54,294 bases of DNA, from the IMG/VR virus record IMGVR_UViG_3300020438_000053, positions 1-54,294 of that record. The stretch is one strand, 5' to 3'. The stretch's first letter is position 1. Each line of letters begins with the position of its first letter. Shown here in pieces: positions 23,667 through 29,696 of this stretch. A program made the position numbers and the translations under genes. The notes under the pieces were generated by a model, which did no database searches, was not told where the DNA came from, and saw nothing but the letters and a program-made list of their open reading frames with translations. Source of the stretch: a virus.

Positions 23667-24124
23667 CGAATCGCCCAATCTAAAATCAATAAAGCATCTG
23701 CTGTAGCGTTCGTCACCTTCAACTCGGGGTACAACCTCTTGGCATTGTCCACCAGACATCGTTTACGCTCGGTGTAACCCATCTTAGGCTTCAACCCACG
23801 CAAACCCTTCTGCCATTTCTTCGGACCCACCAAGTGCAAAGGTACGCCTAGGCCCCTGATCACACCCATCTCGAATCCAAAATTTACACCCAGTTTGAAA
23901 CTGCTCGCGTTGCTGGTAGCTCTACTCACGTACGCGGGCACGTCTTCTATGTAGCATACGTTGGATTTGTCCTTACTTCCGAGCACTGATACGAAATCAA
24001 TAAACTCGCTCTCCGTCGTAAACTTACACAGCTCAATCTCGCCTGTCGTCCGCAGCATAGCCATGCCACCTCCGACCCCAGGGTCAACACCCAGGACTCT
24101 ATCGGGTCTCAGAGCACCAACCAC
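23663..24124 (-). CDS. RuvC-like Holliday junction resolvase
   Basis: A 153-aa RNase H-fold nuclease starting with GTG. RVLGVDPGVGGGMAML carries the first catalytic Asp (D14), VCYIEDVPAYV the Glu (E60), and TNATADALLILDW the final acidic pair (D143, D149). Length and motif order match phage RuvC-like resolvases, which cut four-way junctions before DNA packaging. It overlaps the RHH gene by 26 bp and the methyltransferase by 4 bp, so all three are co-transcribed from the promoter at 24.3 kb. Confidence 0.82.
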   Translation of the reverse strand: MVGALRPDRVLGVDPGVGGGMAMLRTTGEIELCKFTTESEFIDFVSVLGSKDKSNVCYIEDVPAYVSRATSNASSFKLGVNFGFEMGVIRGLGVPLHLVGPKKWQKGLRGLKPKMGYTERKRCLVDNAKRLYPELKVTNATADALLILDWAIR

Positions 24125-24308
24125 GGTAAGCGGGAGGGAGGCTGGACTTCTGCTTGGGCTGCTTGGGCCGTTTAAGCCCCTCCAAGTACCTCGAAACAGC
24201 TAAGCGAATCACTTGCGACGGGGTAGACTTGGTAGAAGAGGCTTCCGCCTTTAGCTCGTCTAGCAGTTCGTCGTCAACACGAAAATTTATTTGGTTATCT
24301 AGAGACAT
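24099..24308 (-). CDS. Ribbon-helix-helix (RHH) regulator
   Basis: A 69-aa protein with a classic RHH fold: NQINFRVDDELLDELKAEAS (ribbon and helix A) and STPSQVIRLAVSRYLEG (helix B), then a Lys/Pro-rich tail. RHH dimers bind tandem palindromes, usually in their own promoter. The region upstream holds several AACGT-AAAAA-ACGTT-type sites, so autoregulation of the whole replication operon is a reasonable inference. The start codon lies only 6 nt after the -10 hexamer, which implies a leaderless mRNA. It is the first gene of the operon. Confidence 0.8.
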   Translation of the reverse strand: MSLDNQINFRVDDELLDELKAEASSTKSTPSQVIRLAVSRYLEGLKRPKQPKQKSSLPPAYRGWCSETR

Positions 24309-24314
24309 TGTTTT

Positions 24315-24343
24315 GTTATACTAAAAGATGAGACGTGTGTCAA
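24315..24343 (-). promoter_or_regulatory. Strong sigma70-type promoter of the replication operon, leaderless
   Basis: On the minus strand TTGACA (24343-24338), a 17-bp spacer and TATAAC (24320-24315) match the bacterial consensus almost perfectly. Only AAAACA separates the -10 from ATG 24308, so transcription should begin at or within a base of the start codon. No ribosome-binding site can be present. Confidence 0.8.
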
Positions 24344-24375
24344 TGCGATACTTTGAGGTACGAAGGTGCGATTTT

Positions 24376-24672
24376 TTAACGTTTTTACGTTTCGGTGTGC
24401 GTTATTTAACGTAAAAACGTAATTCGTAAACCGTTGGAGGTGTTGCTACTTACGTACCTCTTTACATTTTTAACGTTTTTTTTATAAAAAGTATAGTAAC
24501 TGGGTATATAGCAACGGCAACGGTAACCCTGCAGCGTTTATGTAGTAATTTAACGTTCTAGGGAGGGTTTGGTACGTAAAAACGTAAAAACGTAAAATAC
24601 GCGCCTAACTCTAAGTGTATTAAAGCCTTACGACTTTACGTTTTAGGTTTTGTATCGTTATTAAACGTTAAC
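24376..24672. promoter_or_regulatory. Cluster of ACGT-rich palindromic sites, operator candidates
   Basis: The 470-bp gap between the RHH and HNH genes has no convincing gene. It holds repeated ACGT/AACGT motifs: TTAACGTTTTTACGTTT (24376-24392), TTAACGTAAAAACGTAA (24406-24422), TTAACGTTTTT (24470-24480), TAACGTT (near 24551), ACGTAAAAACGTAAAAACGT (24574-24593), TTTACGTTTTAGG (24635-24647) and TAAACGTTAA (near 24662). The common pattern is AACGT, five A/T, ACGT(T). They lie upstream of the RHH gene and are best read as its binding sites, though the tract is also AT-rich enough for a replication role. Confidence 0.6.
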
Positions 24673-24778
24673 TGGCTTTCTAAAATAGTAACCCAATCTA
24701 TTTCAGGCTTCTTTGACCACACCACAATTCGAAGACCCATCTCAGCAGACACCAAGATATGTACGTGGCCCCCCGGTA

Positions 24779-25048
24779 TCATTTCTTTTTACTGCGCCTT
24801 TTGGGCGAAGCGCTTTTGCGTTTGCGCGCGAATGATCTGTTTTTGGCCTTAGACACTACCCGAAGATTCTTTTTACGGTTGTCGGCAGTGTTTCGGTTTT
24901 TATGGTCTACGTCTTTACCGTCGCCTTTTCTCGCCTTACCTGCCTTAACCATCTTAGCCCTTGCGCTATTGCGCTGAGCCCTCCTCTTTTTTTGCTTAGG
25001 CCTCTTGTGGTATAAGTACTCTTTCTTGTAGTTTCTAGCTTTAGCCAT
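24779..25048 (-). CDS. Small HNH endonuclease
   Basis: An 89-aa, extremely basic protein. GDGKDVDHKNRNTADNRKKN carries the D48-H49 pair and N61 of the HNH motif, followed by LRVVSKAKNRSF (N70). The N-terminus MAKARNYKKEYLYHKRPKQK is typical of tiny phage HNH proteins found near terminase or replication genes. It probably nicks or cleaves DNA. It is isolated between two repeat-rich control regions, so it may act at an origin or simply be a free-standing mobile gene. Confidence 0.75.
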   Translation of the reverse strand: MAKARNYKKEYLYHKRPKQKKRRAQRNSARAKMVKAGKARKGDGKDVDHKNRNTADNRKKNLRVVSKAKNRSFARKRKSASPKRRSKKK

Positions 25049-25093
25049 GGTCTTAGGGTACCCACGGGGGGTTTCCGTTGCAATCCGTTGTGG

Positions 25094-25173
25094 ATCGGCT
25101 AGGTACTATCATGCCTGCAGAGGTGCTAAAAAGTGCTTGGTGCTTTTAAAATCCCACACATTTCCTTATTTCA
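25094..25173 (+). repeat. Composite intergenic element, copy A
   Basis: It contains ATCGGCTAGGTACTATCATG (25094-25113) followed by CCT, then GTGCTTGGTGCTT (about 25133-25145), then CATTTCCTTATTTCA (25159-25173). Related blocks occur at 37938-38034 and 38582-38646, and the first block also at 39132-39155. Non-coding here. It lies just before the iteron array and may be part of an origin or a promoter-like signal. Confidence 0.6.
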
Positions 25174-25326
25174 ATAATTGAAATTAGTCATGGTTTATTT
25201 AAAATTTTTAAAAAATTTTATAAAACCGTGTGGGAACATTTGGTGCTTAATGCTTGGTGCTTAGTGCTTAGTGCTTAGTGCTTAGTGCTTGGTGCTTGGT
25301 GCTTGGTGCTTGGTGCCTGGTGCTTA
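25174..25326. other. Origin-like region: AT-rich tract plus twelve heptamer iterons
   Basis: An AT-rich tract (about 25174-25228, including a long run of A and T only) is followed by twelve tandem copies of the heptamer GTGCTTA/GTGCTTG at 25243-25326, with one or two mismatches. The leftward replication operon and the rightward accessory module diverge around this point. Iterons next to an AT-rich unwinding tract are the classic plan of a replication origin. This has not been tested, and the array could instead bind a regulator. Confidence 0.5.
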
Positions 25327-25350
25327 GTGCGAACCGAACTAATCTCTTCA

Positions 25351-25657
25351 CGAACGTAGCAATACGTTCACACTGCAATACAAAACACAAAACAAGAAAC
25401 CGAACGTAGCAACACGTTCACACTGCAACCAAAACACAAAACAACGAACCGAACGTCGCAACACGTTCACACTGCAACTAAACACTGCAAAAAACCAAAA
25501 ACGGAAAGGAGATGCTATGGACCCATAGCTAAACTTGCCCATATCCAGACGTCGAAAGATGTCTGCACTGCAACCCAACCAACCATGAACTACGGACCTG
25601 AGTAAGTCCTAACAACTGCTCATTCTTCACGAACGTCGCAACACGTTCCTACTGCAA
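25351..25657. repeat. Array of GAACGT...ACGTTC hairpins followed by ACTGCAA
   Basis: Four units (25351-25379, 25401-25428, 25450-25477, 25630-25657) have GAACGT and ACGTTC arms around a short loop, then CACTGCAA or TACTGCAA. A fifth hairpin (AGACGTC-GAAA-GATGTCT, 25547-25564) is also followed by GCACTGCAA, and GCTATG-GACC-CATAGC (25514-25529) lies just before it. Loop bases vary while arms are kept, as expected for RNA or protein-binding structures. No gene is seen in 25049-25754 apart from these elements. Confidence 0.7.
25596..25622 (+). repeat. GAGYA-TGCTC stem-loop element, copy 1
   Basis: ACCTGAGTAAGTCCTAACAA followed by CTGCTCA. GAGTA pairs with TGCTC through one G-U pair. First of five copies sharing ACCTGAGYA, GT, TAA and ACTGCTCA; here it lies before the first gene of the accessory module. 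Confidence 0.7.
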
Positions 25658-25754
25658 TCTAAACAAAAATACATACCGGTACTAAGCGTGTTAACAGCAA
25701 ATACTTACAAACCTAACATACGTAAATACGCACGCTGAAAAGCCACTATCACTA

Positions 25755-26003
25755 ATGAAACTACTAGCTACAGTTCTACACTCCGACTACATCTCCATTT
25801 ACGAATGGGACGGCAGTCTTCACAGAATTCAATACTTCGAAATCGAAGAACAAGGTACATTCAAACGTTCCTACATTCTAAAGTACTCCGACGGCACTAC
25901 ACAAAACGTCGCATCCAGCTACTTCAACAGCTTAGAAATCTGCCCAGAACGCCTTGTCCAAGCATGGAACGGCAACAAACCGCTAATTCCACACAACTCC
26001 TAA
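25755..26003 (+). CDS. Hypothetical 82-aa protein, first gene of the accessory module
   Basis: Beta-rich in appearance (KLLATVLHSDYISIYEWDGS, then KRSYILKYSDGTTQNV), possibly a small barrel or SH3-like domain. No catalytic motif is visible. No Shine-Dalgarno sequence precedes it; the leader ends CACTATCACTAATG. It has the A/C-rich coding strand typical of this module and is followed after 1 bp by the next gene. Confidence 0.55.
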   Translation: MKLLATVLHSDYISIYEWDGSLHRIQYFEIEEQGTFKRSYILKYSDGTTQNVASSYFNSLEICPERLVQAWNGNKPLIPHNS

Positions 26004-26004
26004 C

Positions 26005-26283
26005 ATGAAACCACACATCATAGATCCCTTCGGAAAACCAGATCACCTCATTCAACTTCTCAAAGAAGAAGGTGAAGTAACCAACCTAAGCGTCGACCAA
26101 GCCGGCTTCGACACTCTGCTCGAAAGACTACTCGCCATCGGAATAGACGGCGAACTCGCTAACAACAACGAATTCATCATGCACGTCTGCGAAAGTTTCG
26201 AAGCAGGAGGCGTACTATGCTCTCGCAACACCGACGACAAAACCATCGTCGCAATCTCAAAACCAGAGGCAACCTCTTTATGA
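26005..26283 (+). CDS. Hypothetical 92-aa protein
   Basis: Helical in appearance (DHLIQLLKEEGEVTNLSVDQ, then FDTLLERLLAIGI). It overlaps the next ATG by ATGA. No family is recognised. It lies between a small beta-rich protein and the DGQHR-domain protein, all transcribed rightward. Confidence 0.55.
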   Translation: MKPHIIDPFGKPDHLIQLLKEEGEVTNLSVDQAGFDTLLERLLAIGIDGELANNNEFIMHVCESFEAGGVLCSRNTDDKTIVAISKPEATSL

Positions 26284-27107
26284 TCATGCAAAATAAAACA
26301 ACCGGAACATCACTAGAAACCATAACACCAGCTATAGCTACTCAGTACTTGAAGCTAAACAGGCACAATAGAAAGTTGTCCAACAGAACAGCAGAACGGC
26401 TTGAACAAGCCATGAAAGATCTCAACTGGAAAACCAACGGTGAGACTATAAAGTTCGGAACCGGACTTGAAGGTAAAGAAATACTACTGGACGGACAACA
26501 CAGATTAACAGCCTGCGTTACCGCAAATGTTCCATTCTCAACGTACGTCATCCGAGGGCTCGACCCCGATGTCTTCGACACTATAGACAGCGGTAAGAAA
26601 CGCAATCTAGCAGATGTCTATTCCACCATGGGATGCAAAAGCACCACCATGCTAGCCTGTTCTATTGTTCTCGTCGACAGATATACTATCGGCAAATTAG
26701 CTCATCACAACAGTTCAGACTACCCAAACGAAGTAGCTCAAACACTCATCGATCTTTACCCCGAAATCATAACAAGTGTAAACCTAATAGAACGACTCAA
26801 GAAAACGCTCCCGCTAGCCCCAGGAGCCGTTGCTGCCGCTCACTACATCTTTGCACAAATAGACGTAGAAGAAGCAGACGCCTTCGCAGTCAAACTATCT
26901 AAAGGTATCGGACTCACAGAACACTGCCCGATACGGCACTTCCGCGAACAAATGATCAAAGACAGAGCTCGCAAAAATCCTTGGACACGGTTCGAACTGC
27001 TCGGAACTATCATCAAAGTATGGAACCACGTACGCTTTGCACGGTCAATGACCAGATCAGCCACGCGATGGACGCCAGATACGGCACCACAACCTGTCGC
27101 CAAATAA
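26280..27107 (+). CDS. ParB/DGQHR-domain protein
   Basis: A 275-aa protein starting at ATG 26280, which overlaps the previous stop. It follows the phage ParB-like (DGQHR) pattern: ITPAIATQYLKLNRHNRKLS, then a helix (RTAERLEQAMKDLNWKTNGE), ILLDGQHRLTACV, and VIRGLDPDVFDTIDSGKKRN. ParB-fold domains of this type bind nucleotides or DNA; in phages their role is largely unknown (some are nucleases or regulators). The C-terminal half is helical. Near an origin-like region, a DNA-binding or partition-related job is conceivable. Confidence 0.72.
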   Translation: MIMQNKTTGTSLETITPAIATQYLKLNRHNRKLSNRTAERLEQAMKDLNWKTNGETIKFGTGLEGKEILLDGQHRLTACVTANVPFSTYVIRGLDPDVFDTIDSGKKRNLADVYSTMGCKSTTMLACSIVLVDRYTIGKLAHHNSSDYPNEVAQTLIDLYPEIITSVNLIERLKKTLPLAPGAVAAAHYIFAQIDVEEADAFAVKLSKGIGLTEHCPIRHFREQMIKDRARKNPWTRFELLGTIIKVWNHVRFARSMTRSATRWTPDTAPQPVAK

Positions 27108-27116
27108 GCAGCACAG

Positions 27117-27143
27117 ACCTGAGCATGTCTTAACAACTGCTCA
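27117..27143 (+). repeat. GAGYA-TGCTC stem-loop element, copy 2
   Basis: ACCTGAGCATGTCTTAACAA then CTGCTCA. GAGCA pairs perfectly with TGCTC. It fills most of the gap after the DGQHR-protein gene and ends 7 nt before the next ATG. Confidence 0.75.
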
Positions 27144-27150
27144 TCCCTTT

Positions 27151-27345
27151 ATGACCGAAACAAAAAAAGAAACAGAAAAGCCTAATACGCTTATACAATC
27201 GAAATACGAATACGACAGCTTCAAAGAATGGCTGGCAGAGTCCCCCTCAGACTTAGATCCTGATGTCTTACTATTCTGGCAAAATGAACTAACTAAATGG
27301 GAAAAGCTCCTGCCCCCCAGTTTACATGACCTGAGTAAGTCTTAA
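27151..27345 (+). CDS. Hypothetical 64-aa acidic protein
   Basis: Rich in Lys and Glu at the N-terminus (TETKKETEKPN) and Trp/Leu later (FKEWLAESPSDLDPDVLLFW). Its last codons (DLSKS and the stop) are themselves part of the third stem-loop element, so the gene end and RNA element overlap. No family is recognised; the coding case rests on the open frame, the composition and the spacing. Confidence 0.5.
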   Translation: MTETKKETEKPNTLIQSKYEYDSFKEWLAESPSDLDPDVLLFWQNELTKWEKLLPPSLHDLSKS

Positions 27346-27355
27346 CAACTGCTCA
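27329..27355 (+). repeat. GAGYA-TGCTC stem-loop element, copy 3
   Basis: ACCTGAGTAAGTCTTAACAA then CTGCTCA. Same as copy 1 except one base. It overlaps the stop codon of the 64-aa gene, so the element is partly translated here but not at other sites. Confidence 0.75.
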
Positions 27356-27362
27356 ATCTTTC

Positions 27363-27468
27363 TACTCGTTCGCTAGTGACACATGTGGGCGCGATTGAAC
27401 CACGGCGAGACAGAGCAACGCTAGGATTAGCTACCCTAAACTTACACTCCCTAGACTTCGAACGAGTA
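27363..27468 (+). ncRNA. Structured RNA candidate upstream of the DUF2828 gene
   Basis: The 168-bp gap before the DUF2828 gene contains a perfect 10-bp terminal stem: TACTCGTTCG (27363-27372) pairs with CGAACGAGTA (27459-27468). Inside are CTAGG (27421-27425) with CCTAG (27450-27454), and the palindrome CACATGTG (27380-27387). The roughly 106-nt fold is a closed, stem-ended RNA, as Ro60-binding Y RNAs are, and the next gene encodes a Ro60-like protein. It does not fold as a canonical tRNA. The ncRNA call is inference; a cis-acting leader is an alternative. Confidence 0.45.
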
Positions 27469-27498
27469 CGATTTATTCACCTAATCCCTTTATAACAA

Positions 27499-27509
27499 TC
27501 CACACACCA
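27499..27509 (+). promoter_or_regulatory. CCACACACCA leader before the DUF2828 start
   Basis: TCCACACACCA lies 4 nt before ATG 27514 in place of a Shine-Dalgarno. One base differs from the consensus ACCACACACCA found before other genes in this module. Confidence 0.6.
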
Positions 27510-27513
27510 TACT

Positions 27514-29040
27514 ATGAGTAATCTATTACAAAACGTAGAGAGAGCTACGAACTCAACTCTCACAGAAAACGGTGCCTTGACGCACAAAAGCACACTCAAT
27601 GAGTGCTTAAACTTATTCTCCCGCGCAGGCGGGTTACGCAACAACCCAGTAGAAGCCTTAAACCTCTTCAAGAATGCATACGCAGAAGACCCAATCGCTG
27701 CAGTCATAACCCTATTCTACATTCGTGACATCCGAGGCGGGATGGGCGAACGACTCATATTCCGAGTATGTATGGACTGGTTGCTCGACAGGCAACCAAG
27801 CATGTACCGCAACATCGTCAATTGCACTCCTGAATTCGGGCGGTGGGACGACGTAGTGCGTCACTATCACGTCAACAAGGAACTAATTAAGAACCAGATC
27901 CGAGAAGACGTCGACAACACGGACGCACTACTCCCTTGCTCACTGCTCGCCAAGTGGATGCCCAGCATCTCAGCTAGCAACGATGCTCAGAAGCTTCTCG
28001 CCAAAGAAATCGCTTCCGACATGGGAATGACCCAAAGGTTATACCGAAAGCTGCTCGCCAAACTACGAAGTCACATCGACATCGTCGAAAGGCACATGTG
28101 CTCTAAGAACTGGTATGACATCGACTTCAGCAAGGTACCAAGCCAAGCCATGCTGAAACTCAAATCAGCCTTCTGGAAGAACCAACCAGAACGTTTCAAA
28201 GCCTACATAAACTCCGTCGAGAAGGGCGAAGAGAAGATCAATGCGGGCACTATCACCCCCGACCAGCTGGTCAAAGCCTACAACAGGGAACCGCACAATC
28301 ACATATACGGAGATCCCATCGTACTCGATCCAGTAATCGAAGAGCAATGGAAAGCCCTACCAACATGGGGCGAACCACAAGACATGCTCGTCGTAGCTGA
28401 TGTAAGCGGAAGCATGTACTGGTCAGAAACTCGACCTATCGACATCGCTATCTCACTCGCTCTGTACGCTAGCGAACGTAATGCCAACCCCCTCTGGCAG
28501 AACACGTTCATGACGTTCGACTCGAAGCCACAGCTGATGAAGGTGAATCCTCACAACACTCTACTAGAGAAAGTGCAAGAGCTCCAGAATGCCCCATGGG
28601 GCGGTAAAACTAACCTCCAAAGAGCCATCGATCTAATCATCGACAGCTGTGAGGTTGAGGCAGATCTACCCGATTCGCTGGTAATCATCAGCGACATGGA
28701 GTTCGACTACGCTACGGCTGGAACCACGAACTTCGACGCTTTCAAACAAAAAGCCGAAGCAAAAGGATTCAAGCTTCCTAACATAGTCTTCTGGAACGTA
28801 GACTCTAGGAATCGCCAATCGCCCGTCACCTTCGACGAGCGAGGCGTAGCCCTCGTGTCAGGTCGCTCACCATCGATTCTGCAAATGGCATTCGACGGCA
28901 ACTTCGATCCGATGTCCTTCTACCAAGAAGCGGTACTCAACAACCGCAGGTACAAAGATGTCAAACGCGGAGCACAGTTCGGTAACTCCTGCTGGGCAGA
29001 CACGCCCGTAGCAGACCAAGCTCAAGTCGATGATGCTTGA
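27514..29040 (+). CDS. DUF2828 protein: Ro60/TROVE-like helical domain plus vWA domain
   Basis: A 508-aa protein with the DUF2828 pattern: residues 20-130 include LFYIRDIRGGMGERLIFRV and CTPEFGRWDDVVRHY, the helical repeat region comparable to TROVE/Ro60 domains. From residue 288 a von Willebrand A domain has an intact metal-binding MIDAS: D296-V-S298-G-S300, T366 (GGKTNLQ) and D394 (ISDMEFD). Ro60 proteins hold misfolded RNAs and Y RNAs in a ring of helical repeats closed by the vWA domain. A similar RNA-holding or RNA-quality role is inferred here. It is the largest gene of this sub-operon and overlaps the next small membrane protein. Confidence 0.8.
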   Translation: MSNLLQNVERATNSTLTENGALTHKSTLNECLNLFSRAGGLRNNPVEALNLFKNAYAEDPIAAVITLFYIRDIRGGMGERLIFRVCMDWLLDRQPSMYRNIVNCTPEFGRWDDVVRHYHVNKELIKNQIREDVDNTDALLPCSLLAKWMPSISASNDAQKLLAKEIASDMGMTQRLYRKLLAKLRSHIDIVERHMCSKNWYDIDFSKVPSQAMLKLKSAFWKNQPERFKAYINSVEKGEEKINAGTITPDQLVKAYNREPHNHIYGDPIVLDPVIEEQWKALPTWGEPQDMLVVADVSGSMYWSETRPIDIAISLALYASERNANPLWQNTFMTFDSKPQLMKVNPHNTLLEKVQELQNAPWGGKTNLQRAIDLIIDSCEVEADLPDSLVIISDMEFDYATAGTTNFDAFKQKAEAKGFKLPNIVFWNVDSRNRQSPVTFDERGVALVSGRSPSILQMAFDGNFDPMSFYQEAVLNNRRYKDVKRGAQFGNSCWADTPVADQAQVDDA

Positions 29041-29122
29041 TCTAATAATCCTCGGAGCAGTGATGATGCTGACTCCGATCTCCTTCGTAATGATCATGGA
29101 CTACTTGACCATGCGAAGATAA
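29033..29122 (+). CDS. Tiny membrane protein, 29 aa
   Basis: ATG 29033 overlaps the end of the DUF2828 gene by 8 bp. The product MLDLIILGAVMMLTPISFVM continues with IMDYLTMRR: one hydrophobic helix and a basic end. A similar 30-residue membrane peptide is encoded at 29592. Such micro-proteins are common but poorly annotated in phages. Translation is likely by coupling; function is unknown. Confidence 0.45.
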   Translation: MLDLIILGAVMMLTPISFVMIMDYLTMRR

Positions 29123-29130
29123 AAACTATC

Positions 29131-29165
29131 ACCACACACCAACGGACGCCGAAAGTCGTCCTTAC
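29131..29165 (+). promoter_or_regulatory. Leader-type motif and GAAA-containing hairpin after the DUF2828 operon
   Basis: ACCACACACCA (29131-29141) is here not followed by a gene but by GGACG-CCGAAAGT-CGTCC (29144-29161), a 5-bp stem with a CGAAAG loop. It resembles the hairpin at 25547-25564 (GACGTC GAAA GATGTC). Together with the terminator that follows, it may form a small stable RNA or 3' end structure. Confidence 0.45.
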
Positions 29166-29223
29166 AGCCTGTTCTAGTGAATCACATGTCTACCAACGAC
29201 ATGCACTGGAGCAGGCTTTTTTT
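29166..29223 (+). terminator. Strong intrinsic terminator after the DUF2828 operon
   Basis: AGCCTGTTCTAGTG pairs with CACTGGAGCAGGCT (two G-U pairs) and an inner stem CATGTC/GACATG extends the fold; seven T residues follow at 29217-29223. This is the clearest intrinsic terminator in the accessory module and would end the DUF2828 transcript. Confidence 0.85.
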
Positions 29224-29245
29224 CTTACACGGGTTCTTACATATA

Positions 29246-29256
29246 ACCACACACCA
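29246..29256 (+). promoter_or_regulatory. ACCACACACCA leader
   Basis: Exact ACCACACACCA ending at the base before ATG 29257. No Shine-Dalgarno is present. Confidence 0.65.
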
Positions 29257-29589
29257 ATGAACATGAAACCTCAAATGTCTAAGCAAAAACACATATCTAC
29301 TGAAATAGAATCTCACGCACTAGATGTACTAACTTACGAAGTAAACCTACAATATCTTCAACATGAACTACAACAACTTGAAAATATATATCCCACCAGC
29401 TTCGAAACAGAACACTACTACGACTTCCTAACTGACATATTCAACAACCTAAAAGGTGAATATAAAAGAATATTCTACGAAGTAACTAACTCAGAGGAAT
29501 TTAAACTAAAACAACAATTATTCCTACGCAAACACCGCAACTCAAAAACAAACAGAGAAGCCATCGAAAAAATTCTAAAAATAATCTAA
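29257..29589 (+). CDS. Hypothetical 110-aa helical protein
   Basis: Strongly helical and charged (DVLTYEVNLQYLQHELQQLE, then TDIFNNLKGEYKRIFYEV), probably a coiled-coil bundle. No catalytic motif. It begins right after an ACCACACACCA leader and lies just downstream of the terminator, so it needs its own promoter or read-through. The A/T-rich third positions differ from the virion module. Confidence 0.6.
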   Translation: MNMKPQMSKQKHISTEIESHALDVLTYEVNLQYLQHELQQLENIYPTSFETEHYYDFLTDIFNNLKGEYKRIFYEVTNSEEFKLKQQLFLRKHRNSKTNREAIEKILKII

Positions 29590-29591
29590 CC

Positions 29592-29684
29592 ATGAACGAA
29601 CACACAGCCGACTGGGGCTTCATCCTTCTAGTAATCCTAGGCGTAATGATCCTAAGCTACTGCCTAACTGAAGTTCACCTATAA
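29592..29684 (+). CDS. Tiny membrane protein, 30 aa
   Basis: ATG 29592 is 2 bp after the previous stop. The product (MNEHTADWGFILLVILGVMI followed by LSYCLTEVHL) is a single membrane helix. Its stop TAA forms the start of the next ACCACACACCA leader. Comparable in size to the 29-aa protein at 29033. Function unknown. Confidence 0.45.
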   Translation: MNEHTADWGFILLVILGVMILSYCLTEVHL

Positions 29685-29694
29685 CCACACACCA
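29684..29694 (+). promoter_or_regulatory. ACCACACACCA leader
   Basis: Exact motif, 2 nt before ATG 29697, overlapping the preceding stop codon by one base. Confidence 0.65.
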
Positions 29695-29696
29695 TA

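Noticed and set aside
25243-25326. CRISPR array
   Set aside because: The heptamers are directly abutting with no spacers, and no cas genes other than a Cas4-like nuclease are present.
25351-25657. Glutamine-type (downstream-peptide) riboswitch, because of CGTTCAC
   Set aside because: The second conserved part of that motif (GGAAGUAGG type) is not found at proper distance, and the unit is repeated several times.
27363-27468. Possible tRNA gene
   Set aside because: The ends pair like an acceptor stem, but there is no T-arm with TTCRA in place, no D-arm or anticodon stem of correct spacing, and no CCA.
29188-29260. 24-residue frame overlapping the terminator and the next start
   Set aside because: It runs through a strong terminator hairpin, has no leader, and the ATGA overlap with the next gene can arise by chance.
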